Assembly (NCBI GenBank): GCA_017309145.1
Contig: JAFLDU010000018.1
Location: forward strand, 1-33,233
DNA length: 33,233 nt
Direction: 5' to 3'
Source: Zoogloea sp.
GTDB taxonomy: Bacteria > Pseudomonadota > Gammaproteobacteria > Burkholderiales > Rhodocyclaceae
Part shown: positions 1 through 7,760 of the stretch, piece after piece
Layout: each line of letters opens with the position of its first letter
Position numbering within the stretch: position 1 is the stretch's first letter
The notes under the pieces: generated by a model
Databases searched by the model: none
The model's input: only the letters and a program-made list of their open reading frames with translations
What the model was told of the DNA's origin: nothing
Program-made: the position numbers and the translations under genes

Positions 1-12
1 GGTGGCAACCCC

Positions 13-444
13 TCAGCGCGCCGCGGGAGCGTTCGGGCCGGGCGGCTGCGGGGAGCGTACCCCGGCTGGGGCGGTGCCTTCGGCCGGGGCGGCGCCCGCG
101 ATGAGGATCATCGGCGCTTCCAGCCCACGATGGCGCAGGACGACCCGGTCGTTGAGTACCCGATCAACCCGCAGCTGCTCGTTGAAGCTTGCTCCCTCGG
201 GCACCAGCACGGGCGGATGCTGTCCATCTGCCAGAATGGCCATGCCCGGTGCGGCACCGCTGGCCGGGATGATGGCTTGCAGGACCAGCCCCGGTGGTGG
301 CGGGAGGACCTGCAAGGACGTACCGCCCGGCTGCGGGGCGACGTGCAGGATGCCAAACTCCTCGGCCGTCCACAGACCGACCACAACCAGCGCCCCAAGC
401 CCAAGCAGTGCGCGCTGCAAACGGACCATGTCGAATCCAGCCAT
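13..444 (-). CDS. Small inner-membrane protein, GspC/PilP-like
   Basis: The product is 143 aa with one hydrophobic segment at about residues 10-25 and a short periplasmic domain, followed by a Pro/Ala-rich tail. The stretch from about residue 55 to 115 reads like the homology region of type II secretion GspC proteins: it has an LQAII strand, a bounded loop, then DRVLNDRVVLRHRG and a closing hydrophobic strand. No PDZ domain follows, so if it is a GspC it is a short form. In secretion systems this protein links the inner-membrane platform to the outer-membrane secretin. The ATG at 444 has GGGAG and AAGGA just upstream; an ATG at 429 is an alternative start. The gene lies downstream of the hydrolase on the same strand with a 145-base gap. 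A gspD-like gene just left of the window would support the call. Family assignment is inference from the pattern. Confidence 0.5.
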   Translation of the reverse strand: MAGFDMVRLQRALLGLGALVVVGLWTAEEFGILHVAPQPGGTSLQVLPPPPGLVLQAIIPASGAAPGMAILADGQHPPVLVPEGASFNEQLRVDRVLNDRVVLRHRGLEAPMILIAGAAPAEGTAPAGVRSPQPPGPNAPAAR

Positions 445-589
445 TCCTTGCTCCCAGCACGGCCACGGCCGGTACAGACCGCGGGAAAGTCATCGTTGAG
501 GGTTTCGAGGGCGCTACCGTAACACCCCAGGCTTGCATGTGGAGTGGGGGTCACGATTCTTGACCCCACCACGGGCAGCCGGAAGGCAC

Positions 590-1534
590 CTAGGGCAAGG
601 CCAGAAACGCCCGCAGTTCCTGAACAAAGCGCTCCCGCTGCCCCAGGTGGGGAGCATGGTCCTGCGCGGCATACAGCCGCAGCCAGGATCCTGCCGTCCG
701 GTCCGCCACATAGCGGGCCGTCTCCACCGAATAGAAATTGCTCTCGTCACCATAGACGAGAAAGCTGGGCCGCGTGATCGTCGGCAACACATCGCGGTAA
801 TCCGCCGCGGTCAGGCTCGCCCAGCAGTCGATCAGGGGCTGCGGATCGAGGGCACGCAGGCGCTGGCGGGCCACCTGGATGCCGTTGCCGTTCTCAAGGT
901 ATTTCTCACGGGCCCGGGCGTTATGGCCGAAGGCCGCGAGGCGCAGCACCGCCTCGGCGAGATCTTCCGCCAGCTCGCCCATGAAGGCCGCATTGCGCGC
1001 GGCGTCGAAATCGCCATAGATGCCCAGCTTCCAGCCGGCGTCGGTGAGCAGGCGTGGTGACTGGTCGATGAAGCCCAGGTGGGACACCCCTTCCTCGCCC
1101 CAGTCCCGCAGGTATTGCCAGAGCGTCAGGGCACCCATCGAGTGGCCGATGATCGCCACATCGTCGAGCGCATAGTGCTGGATGAGGTTGCGCAGGTCGC
1201 GGGCCATCCGCGCCGCCGTCGGCGCGGCCTCGACACGAGGCGCGTGGCCGCCATGGCCGCGGGCATCCCAGCGGAAGATGCGGCAGCCGGATTCGAGGGC
1301 CGGTATGAAGGGGGTCCAGTCCCGGTGGGTCGAGGTCCAGCCATGCAGGAGGATCAGGGGACGCCCCTGACCGGAAATGCGGAGGTGGATTTCTTCGCCG
1401 TCATCGGCGACCCATGAGTCAGATAGCACTCTATGGACATGGTCAGAACCCGCGTGAGGAGGGGAGTTGCCCGCCTTCGCCGGATGTCCATGGAGTGCTG
1501 GCGTTTTTGTGCCTTTCGGATTGTGGATGTCCAT
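590..1534 (-). CDS. Alpha/beta hydrolase, 5' end remodelled by island insertion
   Basis: This is an alpha/beta-hydrolase fold enzyme of about 314 aa. Visible motifs are the oxyanion-hole HGW (LILLHGWTS), the nucleophile elbow GHSMG, the acid Asp in VYGDES and the catalytic His in AQDHAPHL. The substrate cannot be read from sequence; peptidase, esterase and lactonase relatives share this layout. The conserved fold starts near SWVADDGEEIHL, about 40 codons after the chosen ATG. The frame stays open upstream to an ATG at 1615, inside the mobile island. The ATG at 1534 lies inside the repeated core CTATGGACAT, and its only upstream SD-like element is a weak GAG. A GTG at 1429 is another possible start but has no SD. 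On the far side of the island (10845-10840, minus strand) an AAGGAG precedes an identical core with ATG, which suggests the original ribosome site is now 9 kb away. The CDS itself is secure; the start is uncertain. Confidence 0.85.
   Translation of the reverse strand: MDIHNPKGTKTPALHGHPAKAGNSPPHAGSDHVHRVLSDSWVADDGEEIHLRISGQGRPLILLHGWTSTHRDWTPFIPALESGCRIFRWDARGHGGHAPRVEAAPTAARMARDLRNLIQHYALDDVAIIGHSMGALTLWQYLRDWGEEGVSHLGFIDQSPRLLTDAGWKLGIYGDFDAARNAAFMGELAEDLAEAVLRLAAFGHNARAREKYLENGNGIQVARQRLRALDPQPLIDCWASLTAADYRDVLPTITRPSFLVYGDESNFYSVETARYVADRTAGSWLRLYAAQDHAPHLGQRERFVQELRAFLALP
1425..1499. repeat. Inverted repeat at left island boundary
   Basis: Arms at 1425-1440 and 1484-1499 match at 15 of 16 positions. 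Read outward they give ATGTCCATAGAGTGCT on the minus strand and ATGTCCATGGAGTGCT on the plus strand. They enclose 43 bases. Both contain the ATGTCCAT core that also marks the inner left end (1526-1536) and the right end (10819-10829) of the recombinase island. They may be extra recombinase binding or crossover sites, or the scar of an earlier insertion. Confidence 0.7.
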
Positions 1535-1536
1535 AG
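1526..1536 (+). other. Candidate left attachment core
   Basis: GATGTCCATAG is identical to the copy at the right end of the island (10819-10829). Its minus-strand reading contains an ATG (1534-1532) in frame with the hydrolase. A near copy, GATGTCCATGG, lies 43 bases further out at 1483-1493. Confidence 0.6.
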
Positions 1537-1595
1537 TAAATCTCGGATTGGTCTGAAAGCCTCGCAGAGAAACTGACGCGCTTCGCGTGTCTCCT

Positions 1596-1623
1596 GGCTC
1601 GTTTGGCTTCGCCAAGCCGAGCC
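1596..1623. other. Hairpin near left island end
   Basis: GGCTCG (1596-1601) pairs with CGAGCC (1618-1623), and TTGGC pairs with GCCAA around a TTC triloop, with a small internal bulge. It lies downstream of the 301-aa cargo gene. It could end that transcript, although no T-run follows on either strand. It could instead be a structural part of the element end. Confidence 0.4.
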
Positions 1624-1644
1624 CAGGTGGAGGTCGTTATGTTA

Positions 1645-1668
1645 CCCCTTGTATATAAATACACGGGG
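1645..1668. terminator. Hairpin downstream of the 301-aa cargo gene
   Basis: CCCC-T-TGTA (1645-1653) pairs with TACA-C-GGGG (1660-1668) with one mismatch, around an AT-rich six-base loop. It starts about 23 bases past the stop of the minus-strand cargo gene, so a terminator role is reasonable. There is no clear U-tract. Confidence 0.35.
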
Positions 1669-1691
1669 AAGGTGTATGAGCTTGATGGGGC

Positions 1692-2597
1692 TTAGCGTAA
1701 TGTTTGCTTAAGCCATTCGGAAAATTCTGGGTCATCGCCCGGATTGGGTGGGTCTATTGGAATGAGCGAGATGTGGCATAACCGAGGGCTTTCATTGAGG
1801 GCACACTCGCTGCCTGCTGGAGAAAGCAAAGGGCCAGAAACAGGTTCCTCCAGAAATGATGCGAGTCCATCAGAGATTTTGATATTGGTGCCATCTAGCC
1901 AGCCGTAGCATCGGCACCCATCCCTAACCACGACTTTTACTTCCTCACACCCAGCCGTCCGTGCTCGGCATAGCGTTTCAAAGCTACGTCTCAAAGTCTG
2001 GCAAGTTTCTAGCACTGCCGGGTGGTAGCGAATCCTCATGGCACTTTGGGCATCTTGCACTTGGTATTTCTCGTCCCACGTGCTGGCTTCTGTGATTTGG
2101 CTTGATGCAAGCCAAAGGTTCTGAATATCTTCAGGAGAGAAGTCTGATACATCTGGAGCAAATGGATAGCGGCTCAGTGCAGACAAGAGAGTCGATGTGA
2201 ACTCTTTGAGGGAGATTGGGTTCGGGGCTCTCAAACGCTCCTGACGTTCCGTGTGACGCTCGTTATCCTTGGTTCGCCGTAGAGCCTCTTCGGGAGTCTC
2301 CTTGTGGTTTATATTGGCATCTACCTTTGCCTGGAGTCGCGCTCTGGCCGTCTGCCATTCGGCTTCGGTACGCACTTCGTCCGCTGAAAGATAGCGCTGA
2401 ACGACAAAGTCCAGTGCTAAGTAATGGTCTTCTTTCGTCCAGCTTTGCGGTGGCAGAGCCTCTAGCCGTGCCTTCACGGTGGCCAACTCTTCTGAGCTCC
2501 AGCGGCGCATAGGGACATCACCGCTTTCCGAGGTATTGTCGGCAGCCGTCCCCATGGAAAGCATGCGCGCGAAGAGTTTTCGTATTTGCCAAATCAT
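1692..2597 (-). CDS. Hypothetical cargo protein, 301 aa
   Basis: I do not recognise this protein. It is soluble, with no signal peptide or membrane segment. Residues 30-135 are highly charged and helical, rich in Glu, Arg, Lys and Ala with several Gln, and look like an extended helix or coiled coil. The second half is mixed and has a Cys group (CRARTAGCEEVKV, then DGCRCYGWLDG) that could bind metal or form a small beta domain. The C-terminus is acidic and Pro-rich (IPIDPPNPGDDPEFSEW). Base composition is clearly lower in GC than the flanking core genes, and the gene lies inside the island. It is divergent from the DUF4236-headed gene, with promoter-like sequence between them. The ATG at 2597 has no strong SD; internal ATGs at 2564 and 2555 are alternatives. 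Confidence 0.7.
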   Translation of the reverse strand: MIWQIRKLFARMLSMGTAADNTSESGDVPMRRWSSEELATVKARLEALPPQSWTKEDHYLALDFVVQRYLSADEVRTEAEWQTARARLQAKVDANINHKETPEEALRRTKDNERHTERQERLRAPNPISLKEFTSTLLSALSRYPFAPDVSDFSPEDIQNLWLASSQITEASTWDEKYQVQDAQSAMRIRYHPAVLETCQTLRRSFETLCRARTAGCEEVKVVVRDGCRCYGWLDGTNIKISDGLASFLEEPVSGPLLSPAGSECALNESPRLCHISLIPIDPPNPGDDPEFSEWLKQTLR

Positions 2598-2599
2598 GG

Positions 2600-2628
2600 T
2601 GTTAACTGGGGGAGCCTAGGCCTATAAT
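2600..2628 (+). promoter_or_regulatory. Promoter in the divergent cargo intergenic region
   Basis: A perfect TATAAT lies at 2623-2628, with a weak TGTTAA -35 about 17 bases upstream. Transcription would begin near 2635, which leaves almost no leader for an ATG at 2638 but a normal leader for the ATG at 2689. The reverse strand of the same bases reads TATTATA, 26 bases before the minus-strand cargo gene, so both genes may fire from overlapping promoters. Confidence 0.5.
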
Positions 2629-2688
2629 ATCATTTGCATGAATTTATCGAACATAGAAAGTGCTGCATGTTCAGCAATGGAGCTTTTC

Positions 2689-4395
2689 ATGGGATTCAGG
2701 TTTCGTCAGCGCATCAAAATTTTCCCTGGAGTGCACGTCAATTTGACTGCCAAGGGAATGAGCAGTGTTTCGATTGGCGGGTCAGGCGCAACCATCAACG
2801 TCGGTAAGAAGATGCGTGTGACAGCGACTGCTGGCCTGCCTGGTACAGGGCTCTCATACCGACAAGTCGTGCACCCTGGAAGCTCGATGCCTGACAAGCA
2901 GAACGTCGAAAAAGCGTCTTCGGTTGTTGAGAGGCAGTTAGAACCGGTGTCGCTTTTGCCAGAACCGTCTGGGCCACAAGAGCTTTCTTATTCTACGGCG
3001 TCATGGGGCGAGAGTTCTACAGAAGAACTCCAAAGCCTGATTTTCGAAGCACATCAACAGCGCCTTTCCTTGGATGCAGAGCTTTCAGAGCTTCGAGCCC
3101 TGGTGCAGGAAGCCGAACGTGGCTTCGAACGAATGAATAAATGGTATCGCCGAATATTTCAACGAGTAGCCATTGATGAGGCCGCATCTAATCTAGCAAA
3201 GCTGCGCGACGATTTGAACGATGCAACACAAGCTGTGACTGACCAAGGCGTTGCTATTGATTGGACATTGCCCGAACGATTGAAGCACCTGTTTCAGGTG
3301 TTTGTCATCTCTATGCGCAAGTTATCGCAACAGTCACAGAGCATCTGGCGTATTGGGGGCAGCACGCAAATCGACCGGATACGAGAGCGAACCTCCTACA
3401 ACACGCTCCATGAACGTGAGCCGGCCTCACTGACTTTTGAGTGCCCGCCATTCATGCCAACCCGCCCAGGGGAGCCCTATGCTCAAGTCCCATGCTTGAA
3501 GGCCACTAACGGTTTTGCCCTGTACTTCTTCCCCAGTTTTGTCGCGGTCGTGCGTGGCTCCGAGTTTGGCTTAATACGGCCAACCAGTTTAGTCATCGAC
3601 ATGGAGTGGACGGATTTTGTAGAAACCGAGGTGCCACCTGGAGCGAGGGTGACCGGCCACACCTGGCGCTACGTCAATAAAGATGGCTCACCAGACCGCA
3701 GATACTCTGATAACCCAAGTGTGCCTATTGTGACGTACGAACAATTGCGACTGACGTCTGAGCTTGCCTTCGATGAAGTGTTCCTATTTACGGATGGCAG
3801 TGCCAACTTCTCATCTTGGGTAGAGATATGCGAATGGTTCAACGATGCCGAGAAAAGGAAGGAGCTTGAGGCCATGCCACAGACTTCGGTGGGATGGCAG
3901 CTTCGAAAAGAAGACGACGCGCACTACATAACCGCCCCGTACAAGGGTGAGGAGCTAATCGGGTTTGGCATCACACACAAAGACGCAAACCTTTGGGTCT
4001 GCCTTTCTGTCAGCCATCTGGGTGTGGAACTTCAACCCGGGACGACCATTCGTTATTGGTTGGATGATGAGCCGCTGGTTGTGGGGGCACTAAGCACATC
4101 CCGAAAGGTTTCGAAGGAGAGTGCAGCTCATCGGGCGTGGCCACAAGATTCAGACTACCCAGAGCCAGCGCCTTTCAAGCGGCTGGCAACTGCTCGAGAA
4201 CTGTTTATTTCTGTTGAGACTGAGGGGAAGCCGGTTTTACAGCTTCGGCTAGCTTTGGCCGGTGTCGCTGGATTCCTAGATTCGATTATTCCCGCTGCTG
4301 TGCACGAGGGGGACATTGGCTTTATCGATAACGAATCCCAAAAAGCAACCGCAACTGCTTGTCGTGATGCAAAAGTCTCCATCGTGGACGGCTAG
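2689..4395 (+). CDS. DUF4236-headed cargo protein
   Basis: The protein is about 568 aa. Its first 60 residues match the DUF4236 pattern: MGFRFRQRIKIFPGVHVNLT, then a GGSGATINVG turn and a GLPGTGLSY end, a short beta-rich module whose function is not established. Next comes a coiled coil at about residues 110-190 (Leu/Glu/Arg heptads), then a long mixed domain with no motif I can name. I chose ATG 2689 because DUF4236 proteins start exactly there, because GGAG lies six bases upstream, and because the TATAAT at 2623 leaves a leader only for this start. An in-frame ATG at 2638 would add 17 unusual residues. No signal peptide or membrane helix is seen. Lower GC and position place it in the island cargo. 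A structural or sensing role is speculation. Confidence 0.75.
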   Translation: MGFRFRQRIKIFPGVHVNLTAKGMSSVSIGGSGATINVGKKMRVTATAGLPGTGLSYRQVVHPGSSMPDKQNVEKASSVVERQLEPVSLLPEPSGPQELSYSTASWGESSTEELQSLIFEAHQQRLSLDAELSELRALVQEAERGFERMNKWYRRIFQRVAIDEAASNLAKLRDDLNDATQAVTDQGVAIDWTLPERLKHLFQVFVISMRKLSQQSQSIWRIGGSTQIDRIRERTSYNTLHEREPASLTFECPPFMPTRPGEPYAQVPCLKATNGFALYFFPSFVAVVRGSEFGLIRPTSLVIDMEWTDFVETEVPPGARVTGHTWRYVNKDGSPDRRYSDNPSVPIVTYEQLRLTSELAFDEVFLFTDGSANFSSWVEICEWFNDAEKRKELEAMPQTSVGWQLRKEDDAHYITAPYKGEELIGFGITHKDANLWVCLSVSHLGVELQPGTTIRYWLDDEPLVVGALSTSRKVSKESAAHRAWPQDSDYPEPAPFKRLATARELFISVETEGKPVLQLRLALAGVAGFLDSIIPAAVHEGDIGFIDNESQKATATACRDAKVSIVDG

Positions 4396-4582
4396 TCTGC
4401 TGCCCCTAATCTGTCATCCGGAGTAACCAAAATGACACACTGGACGTATGCCAGCGGGCGGCTTGAAGCCCGGAACACGGTCGGTACTTTACTGCTGGCT
4501 ATCCCGGCGGCGACGATGCGGGCATGCTTTGCGGTCCTACTGAATGTGAACCGCGCTTTAAGTCAGCTAATACTGACTGGGT

Positions 4583-5128
4583 ATGGCTATGCGACGCGAT
4601 AAGCGAGCGAATGAGCCGGTGGGGTATGTTGAGCACGCTGAGGAACTTAATGAATTAGCGAAGCACGCCCTTCGACTCGAAAGTCGTGATGCTACATATC
4701 TCGCTAGAAAAATTTCTCTTGGCCTGTCGCTACAAGCAATCGAACTCGCGGGAAAAGGGATTCTGTTTTCCTTAGGGCAAAGCACGAGGGAAATTCGCCG
4801 CAACCATAAGTGGCACAAATTGCCTGAACTGTTGCGGGCGGCGGAGCGGGCGCTACAAACCCGCCCAGAAGAGGAGTTCAGGAAATACCATCACTTTACT
4901 CTTTGGGTACCCACCATTGACGGCATCGAGTTTTATACGACAGTAGCAGCATATTTTGAGGCACACTTTAGTCGAGGCTCCTCCGCAGAGCCGCGCAGCT
5001 ATTTCTACCCGGACGAGCCCGTATTCACCGGGCCGAAACCTATTCAGGCAATTTGCATAATTGCTGATTACCTTATTAAGGTTGCTTCAGAAGTCGAGTC
5101 ACTTATCGAAAGCATTCGCGCACAATAA
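4583..5128 (+). CDS. HEPN-like domain protein, possible AbiV relative
   Basis: This 181-aa all-helical protein resembles HEPN domains of the AbiV type. A first helix (AEELNELAKHALRLES) is followed by ARKISLGLSLQAIELAGKG, where small residues and an E..GK pattern match the second HEPN helix. Next is REIRRNHKWHKL, which contains an R-x5-H that could be the RNase motif R-x4-6-H. HEPN proteins often cleave RNA in toxin-antitoxin and phage-defence systems; AbiV blocks phage translation in lactococci. The second half (residues 100-180) is less recognisable. The gene stands alone on the plus strand with 187 bases before it, including a perfect six-base stem (AGTCAG/CTGACT, 4561-4578). ATG 4583 has only a weak GGGT upstream; ATG 4589 is equally possible. 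The family call is inference. Confidence 0.65.
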   Translation: MAMRRDKRANEPVGYVEHAEELNELAKHALRLESRDATYLARKISLGLSLQAIELAGKGILFSLGQSTREIRRNHKWHKLPELLRAAERALQTRPEEEFRKYHHFTLWVPTIDGIEFYTTVAAYFEAHFSRGSSAEPRSYFYPDEPVFTGPKPIQAICIIADYLIKVASEVESLIESIRAQ

Positions 5129-5302
5129 GGCGCGCCAGGCAGCATGCTTTATCTTGGCTTTTGAACGTCTGCTTCTCCGAACTTGCAATTGCCGCTTAGG
5201 GTCGGAGTGAGACTATATATGCTTATGGCTTAATCCGAAAAATTGTGGCAGTCTGTTTTTATTAAAGCATGATTACCGCGTCAGCCACGGATTACGGATA
5301 CG

Positions 5303-5743
5303 CTATTTTTCTTGGGGAGCTTGAGTCCTCCTAAGGTCAACAACGGTAGGTTTCGGCTCCTTTCTGAGAAGCTCATCCAGTTGGCTGCGTAACTCTAAGA
5401 TGGTCATATCCGCTTCGCTGAGCTTGCTTGCGAGGATGTCCCGCTGGAGAGAAACCTCGGCCAGTCGCTCCTTCAGACTACGGTTCTTATTCTGTCTGGC
5501 TATACGAATTTGGCGGGCTGAGGCAGGTTTTATGTCTTCCTGACTGGATACGAACTGTTGAATTTCAGCAATTAAGGTTGGAAACCTGCTTTTCTTGAGA
5601 GCGCTTGGATCGGTCCCAGCTTCCCGGGCGACATTGTTCTGAGTGACCGGCGTGCCTTTGGAGAGCCGTACCGGCATATTGGATTTAAGGCGCTCGAAAG
5701 CAGCACGGTATTGGTCGGCTGCACTTTGTTGTGGGTTATTCAT
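5303..5743 (-). CDS. Small coiled-coil protein, TnpC/DUF6262-like
   Basis: The 146-aa product follows the third recombinase and overlaps its 3' end by eight bases. The N-terminal half has a helix-turn-helix flavour (VTQNNVAREAGTDPSALKK), where a plant-like TQ-N-VA-EAG-DPS pattern could contact DNA. The second half is a Leu-rich coiled coil (residues 90-135). Tn554 TnpC and DUF6262 proteins have this size, layout and position. Tn554 TnpC is an accessory that influences transposition efficiency and orientation, so a DNA-binding helper role is likely here. The ATG at 5743 fits the overlap arrangement; the frame remains open upstream to 5959, but that part shadows the recombinase gene. It is the last gene of the four-gene recombination operon and converges on the HEPN-like gene. 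Confidence 0.75.
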   Translation of the reverse strand: MNNPQQSAADQYRAAFERLKSNMPVRLSKGTPVTQNNVAREAGTDPSALKKSRFPTLIAEIQQFVSSQEDIKPASARQIRIARQNKNRSLKERLAEVSLQRDILASKLSEADMTILELRSQLDELLRKEPKPTVVDLRRTQAPQEK

Positions 5744-7760
5744 ATTTGCGTGTTGCACGGTAGTAGCTCTCCACACTACGTTTCTGGGCTTCAAGTGCTG
5801 CTCGTAAAGGACTGTCGGCAGGTGCCGATTGAAGGCGCTCGTTGAGCACACTCTCAAGCTTGGATACTTGTGACAGCTTGCTGCGGTCATACAAGACATC
5901 AGCACATGGCTTTGGGGCGTCACCTCCGCCGCAGTGAGCGATAGACTCGATGCCTCCATAGGGACAGGGCACCTTATTCATGCAAACCCCCAAGATAATC
6001 TCCCTGCAAGCAACGCCTCCTTTTTTGGCTAGACGTACAGATGCCTTAAGGTCGTCAGGCGAAATGAGCCGCACAATCTCCTCCTTGCGCCGCTCGCCGT
6101 GAGGACTGACAAAGCGGTTGCTGGCCAGTTGCTGAAGTTCGCGGCCAAGAACCTCGTACATTGTCTGGATGTACAGCGTCCGCGCAGATTCATCCAGCCG
6201 AATTTGTGCGTGATTTTGCCCGTAGTACAAGGACATGGCTCGTGACACATGTTTGAGCTGGAATTGGAGCGAGGCGTCTGAAACCATGCCTGATGCTTGC
6301 ATGTTGACGGCCCCCGTACGCCGAAGCTGATGCCATGCCAAAGGCCAAATGCTTCCAACAGCAAATGTTTCGGGAAGGGATGGTGTTGCTAGGCGAGCCA
6401 ATTCAAGGTCTCGCTCAGTGATGCGAAGTTCCTCTGGGTCGAATAGTTTTGGATAGCTCTCGACCACAAAGCAGTATCTCTTGAGGCGGGAGTGTACAAA
6501 TTCGTCCACCGCTCTAGCTCCTCCTGCCCAGGGCTCATTTTTTCGCCAGTACAGAGGAGTTCTATCGGGCACTCGGCTGGCACAAAGCCGGCGTAATTTC
6601 CCAACTGCCTGAAGTGCTGTAATGGCAATTTCGACCGAGGGGGCAGTAATCCAGATTGCTTCGTCATCGGTAACCGTTTTCGATGTTTTGCCTTGGATGA
6701 CATGGATTGGCCCAAAGCGAGGGTCCTTCTCAACCCTTAGGCAGTCAGCGGCAAGCGAGAGTGCCTCGTCACTACGCATAAGCGTGAAGTTAAGGATATA
6801 AGCTAACCCCACATAGGAAACCATGGTCAGATAGGCAGAAAGGGAGTCAACCGAAAGCGGTAGCAACTGGGTTTCTGCGCGTTCTCCAAGCCACCTATAG
6901 ATAAGGTCCGCGATACCAAAGCGTTCGGCAGTCTCGTGAAATGGGCCGAGAAACCGGCAACCGGGCTTGTCAGCACGGCCACCTTCGGGCCAATAGAATG
7001 GGCGAAGCTCCCCCTTGCGTTCACTATCTTTCGCTCCCTCCAAGCTGCCGTAATTGGTGATGTAGGCATCGAGGGAGAAACAGTAGCAATTTGTCAGTTG
7101 TTCTTGGTGCTGGAGAAAGTCATCCAGACATGCCTTGAGTCGACTTATCTGATACCGCCAAATGCGGGGAGGAATATACGGAGTCTGCCTGCCTTGATGG
7201 GCGGGTAGAGCTGCTGCCAGGCGGGCGATACCTGCCTCATCCAGCAAGGTAAACCCGAGCTTTTCTCTAACGGCATACAGCTCATGCAACAGAGATAGAA
7301 TTGCCCCGGCCATAGAGGGCATCAATGCCCCTGCCAATTTGTCAGCAACCAAGGGAAACCTGGTTAAATTGGAAGCCAGGATGCCTTCGGTTGCGCACAG
7401 GGCGAAGATGGGGCGCAGAGCACTGAAGCGAGTGAGCAGTGTCCTCGCTGCTTGAATTCCACCGGGGCCATACAGCCACCAGCCGACCACTTTTCGCAGC
7501 AGGTCGGCATTGGGTTTGTCTATAGGGTCAGTTCTTTCGACGAGGCCGTCCCCGAAATTTAGGACCATGCGCTGCTTGGCCCATGAATCGAGCACCCAAA
7601 CGGAATCACGCCAGCGTGTAATTACCTTTCCATCGGCGTCTTGAATGATGGGGATGTCGTCGCTTGGAGGCCAGTCTGAAGGGCGATAGAGACCTTCTTG
7701 CGGGCTAACAAGAGGGGAGTCAATGGCAGGCGTGGTCAAGGGAATGCGTGAGCCCATCAA
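5736..7760 (-). CDS. Tyrosine recombinase, third of trio (674 aa)
   Basis: This is a large tyrosine recombinase with an intact catalytic set: Arg329 in FTLMRSDEALSL, a possible Lys in the QGKTSK hairpin, His477 and Arg480 in WHQLRRTG, His504 in LKHVSR, and Tyr512 or Tyr513 in SLYYGQ. These residues cut and rejoin DNA through a 3'-phosphotyrosine. A C-terminal extension holds a Cys/His cluster (about residues 585-618; CREIILGVC, CPYGG, HCGG, C) that looks like a zinc ribbon, then a helical tail. Size and tail recall Tn554 TnpB-type recombinases. The start overlaps the stop of the second recombinase by four bases (ATGA), implying coupled translation. Confidence 0.88.
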   Translation of the reverse strand: MMGSRIPLTTPAIDSPLVSPQEGLYRPSDWPPSDDIPIIQDADGKVITRWRDSVWVLDSWAKQRMVLNFGDGLVERTDPIDKPNADLLRKVVGWWLYGPGGIQAARTLLTRFSALRPIFALCATEGILASNLTRFPLVADKLAGALMPSMAGAILSLLHELYAVREKLGFTLLDEAGIARLAAALPAHQGRQTPYIPPRIWRYQISRLKACLDDFLQHQEQLTNCYCFSLDAYITNYGSLEGAKDSERKGELRPFYWPEGGRADKPGCRFLGPFHETAERFGIADLIYRWLGERAETQLLPLSVDSLSAYLTMVSYVGLAYILNFTLMRSDEALSLAADCLRVEKDPRFGPIHVIQGKTSKTVTDDEAIWITAPSVEIAITALQAVGKLRRLCASRVPDRTPLYWRKNEPWAGGARAVDEFVHSRLKRYCFVVESYPKLFDPEELRITERDLELARLATPSLPETFAVGSIWPLAWHQLRRTGAVNMQASGMVSDASLQFQLKHVSRAMSLYYGQNHAQIRLDESARTLYIQTMYEVLGRELQQLASNRFVSPHGERRKEEIVRLISPDDLKASVRLAKKGGVACREIILGVCMNKVPCPYGGIESIAHCGGGDAPKPCADVLYDRSKLSQVSKLESVLNERLQSAPADSPLRAALEAQKRSVESYYRATRKYE

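Noticed and set aside
1425-1536. CRISPR-like spacing of repeated ATGTCCAT cores
   Set aside because: There are only three copies, one inverted, with unequal gaps and no cas genes; recombination cores explain them better.
1443-1664. 73-aa minus-strand frame at the left island end
   Set aside because: It overlaps the hydrolase frame, hairpins and attachment cores, and has no SD or family resemblance.
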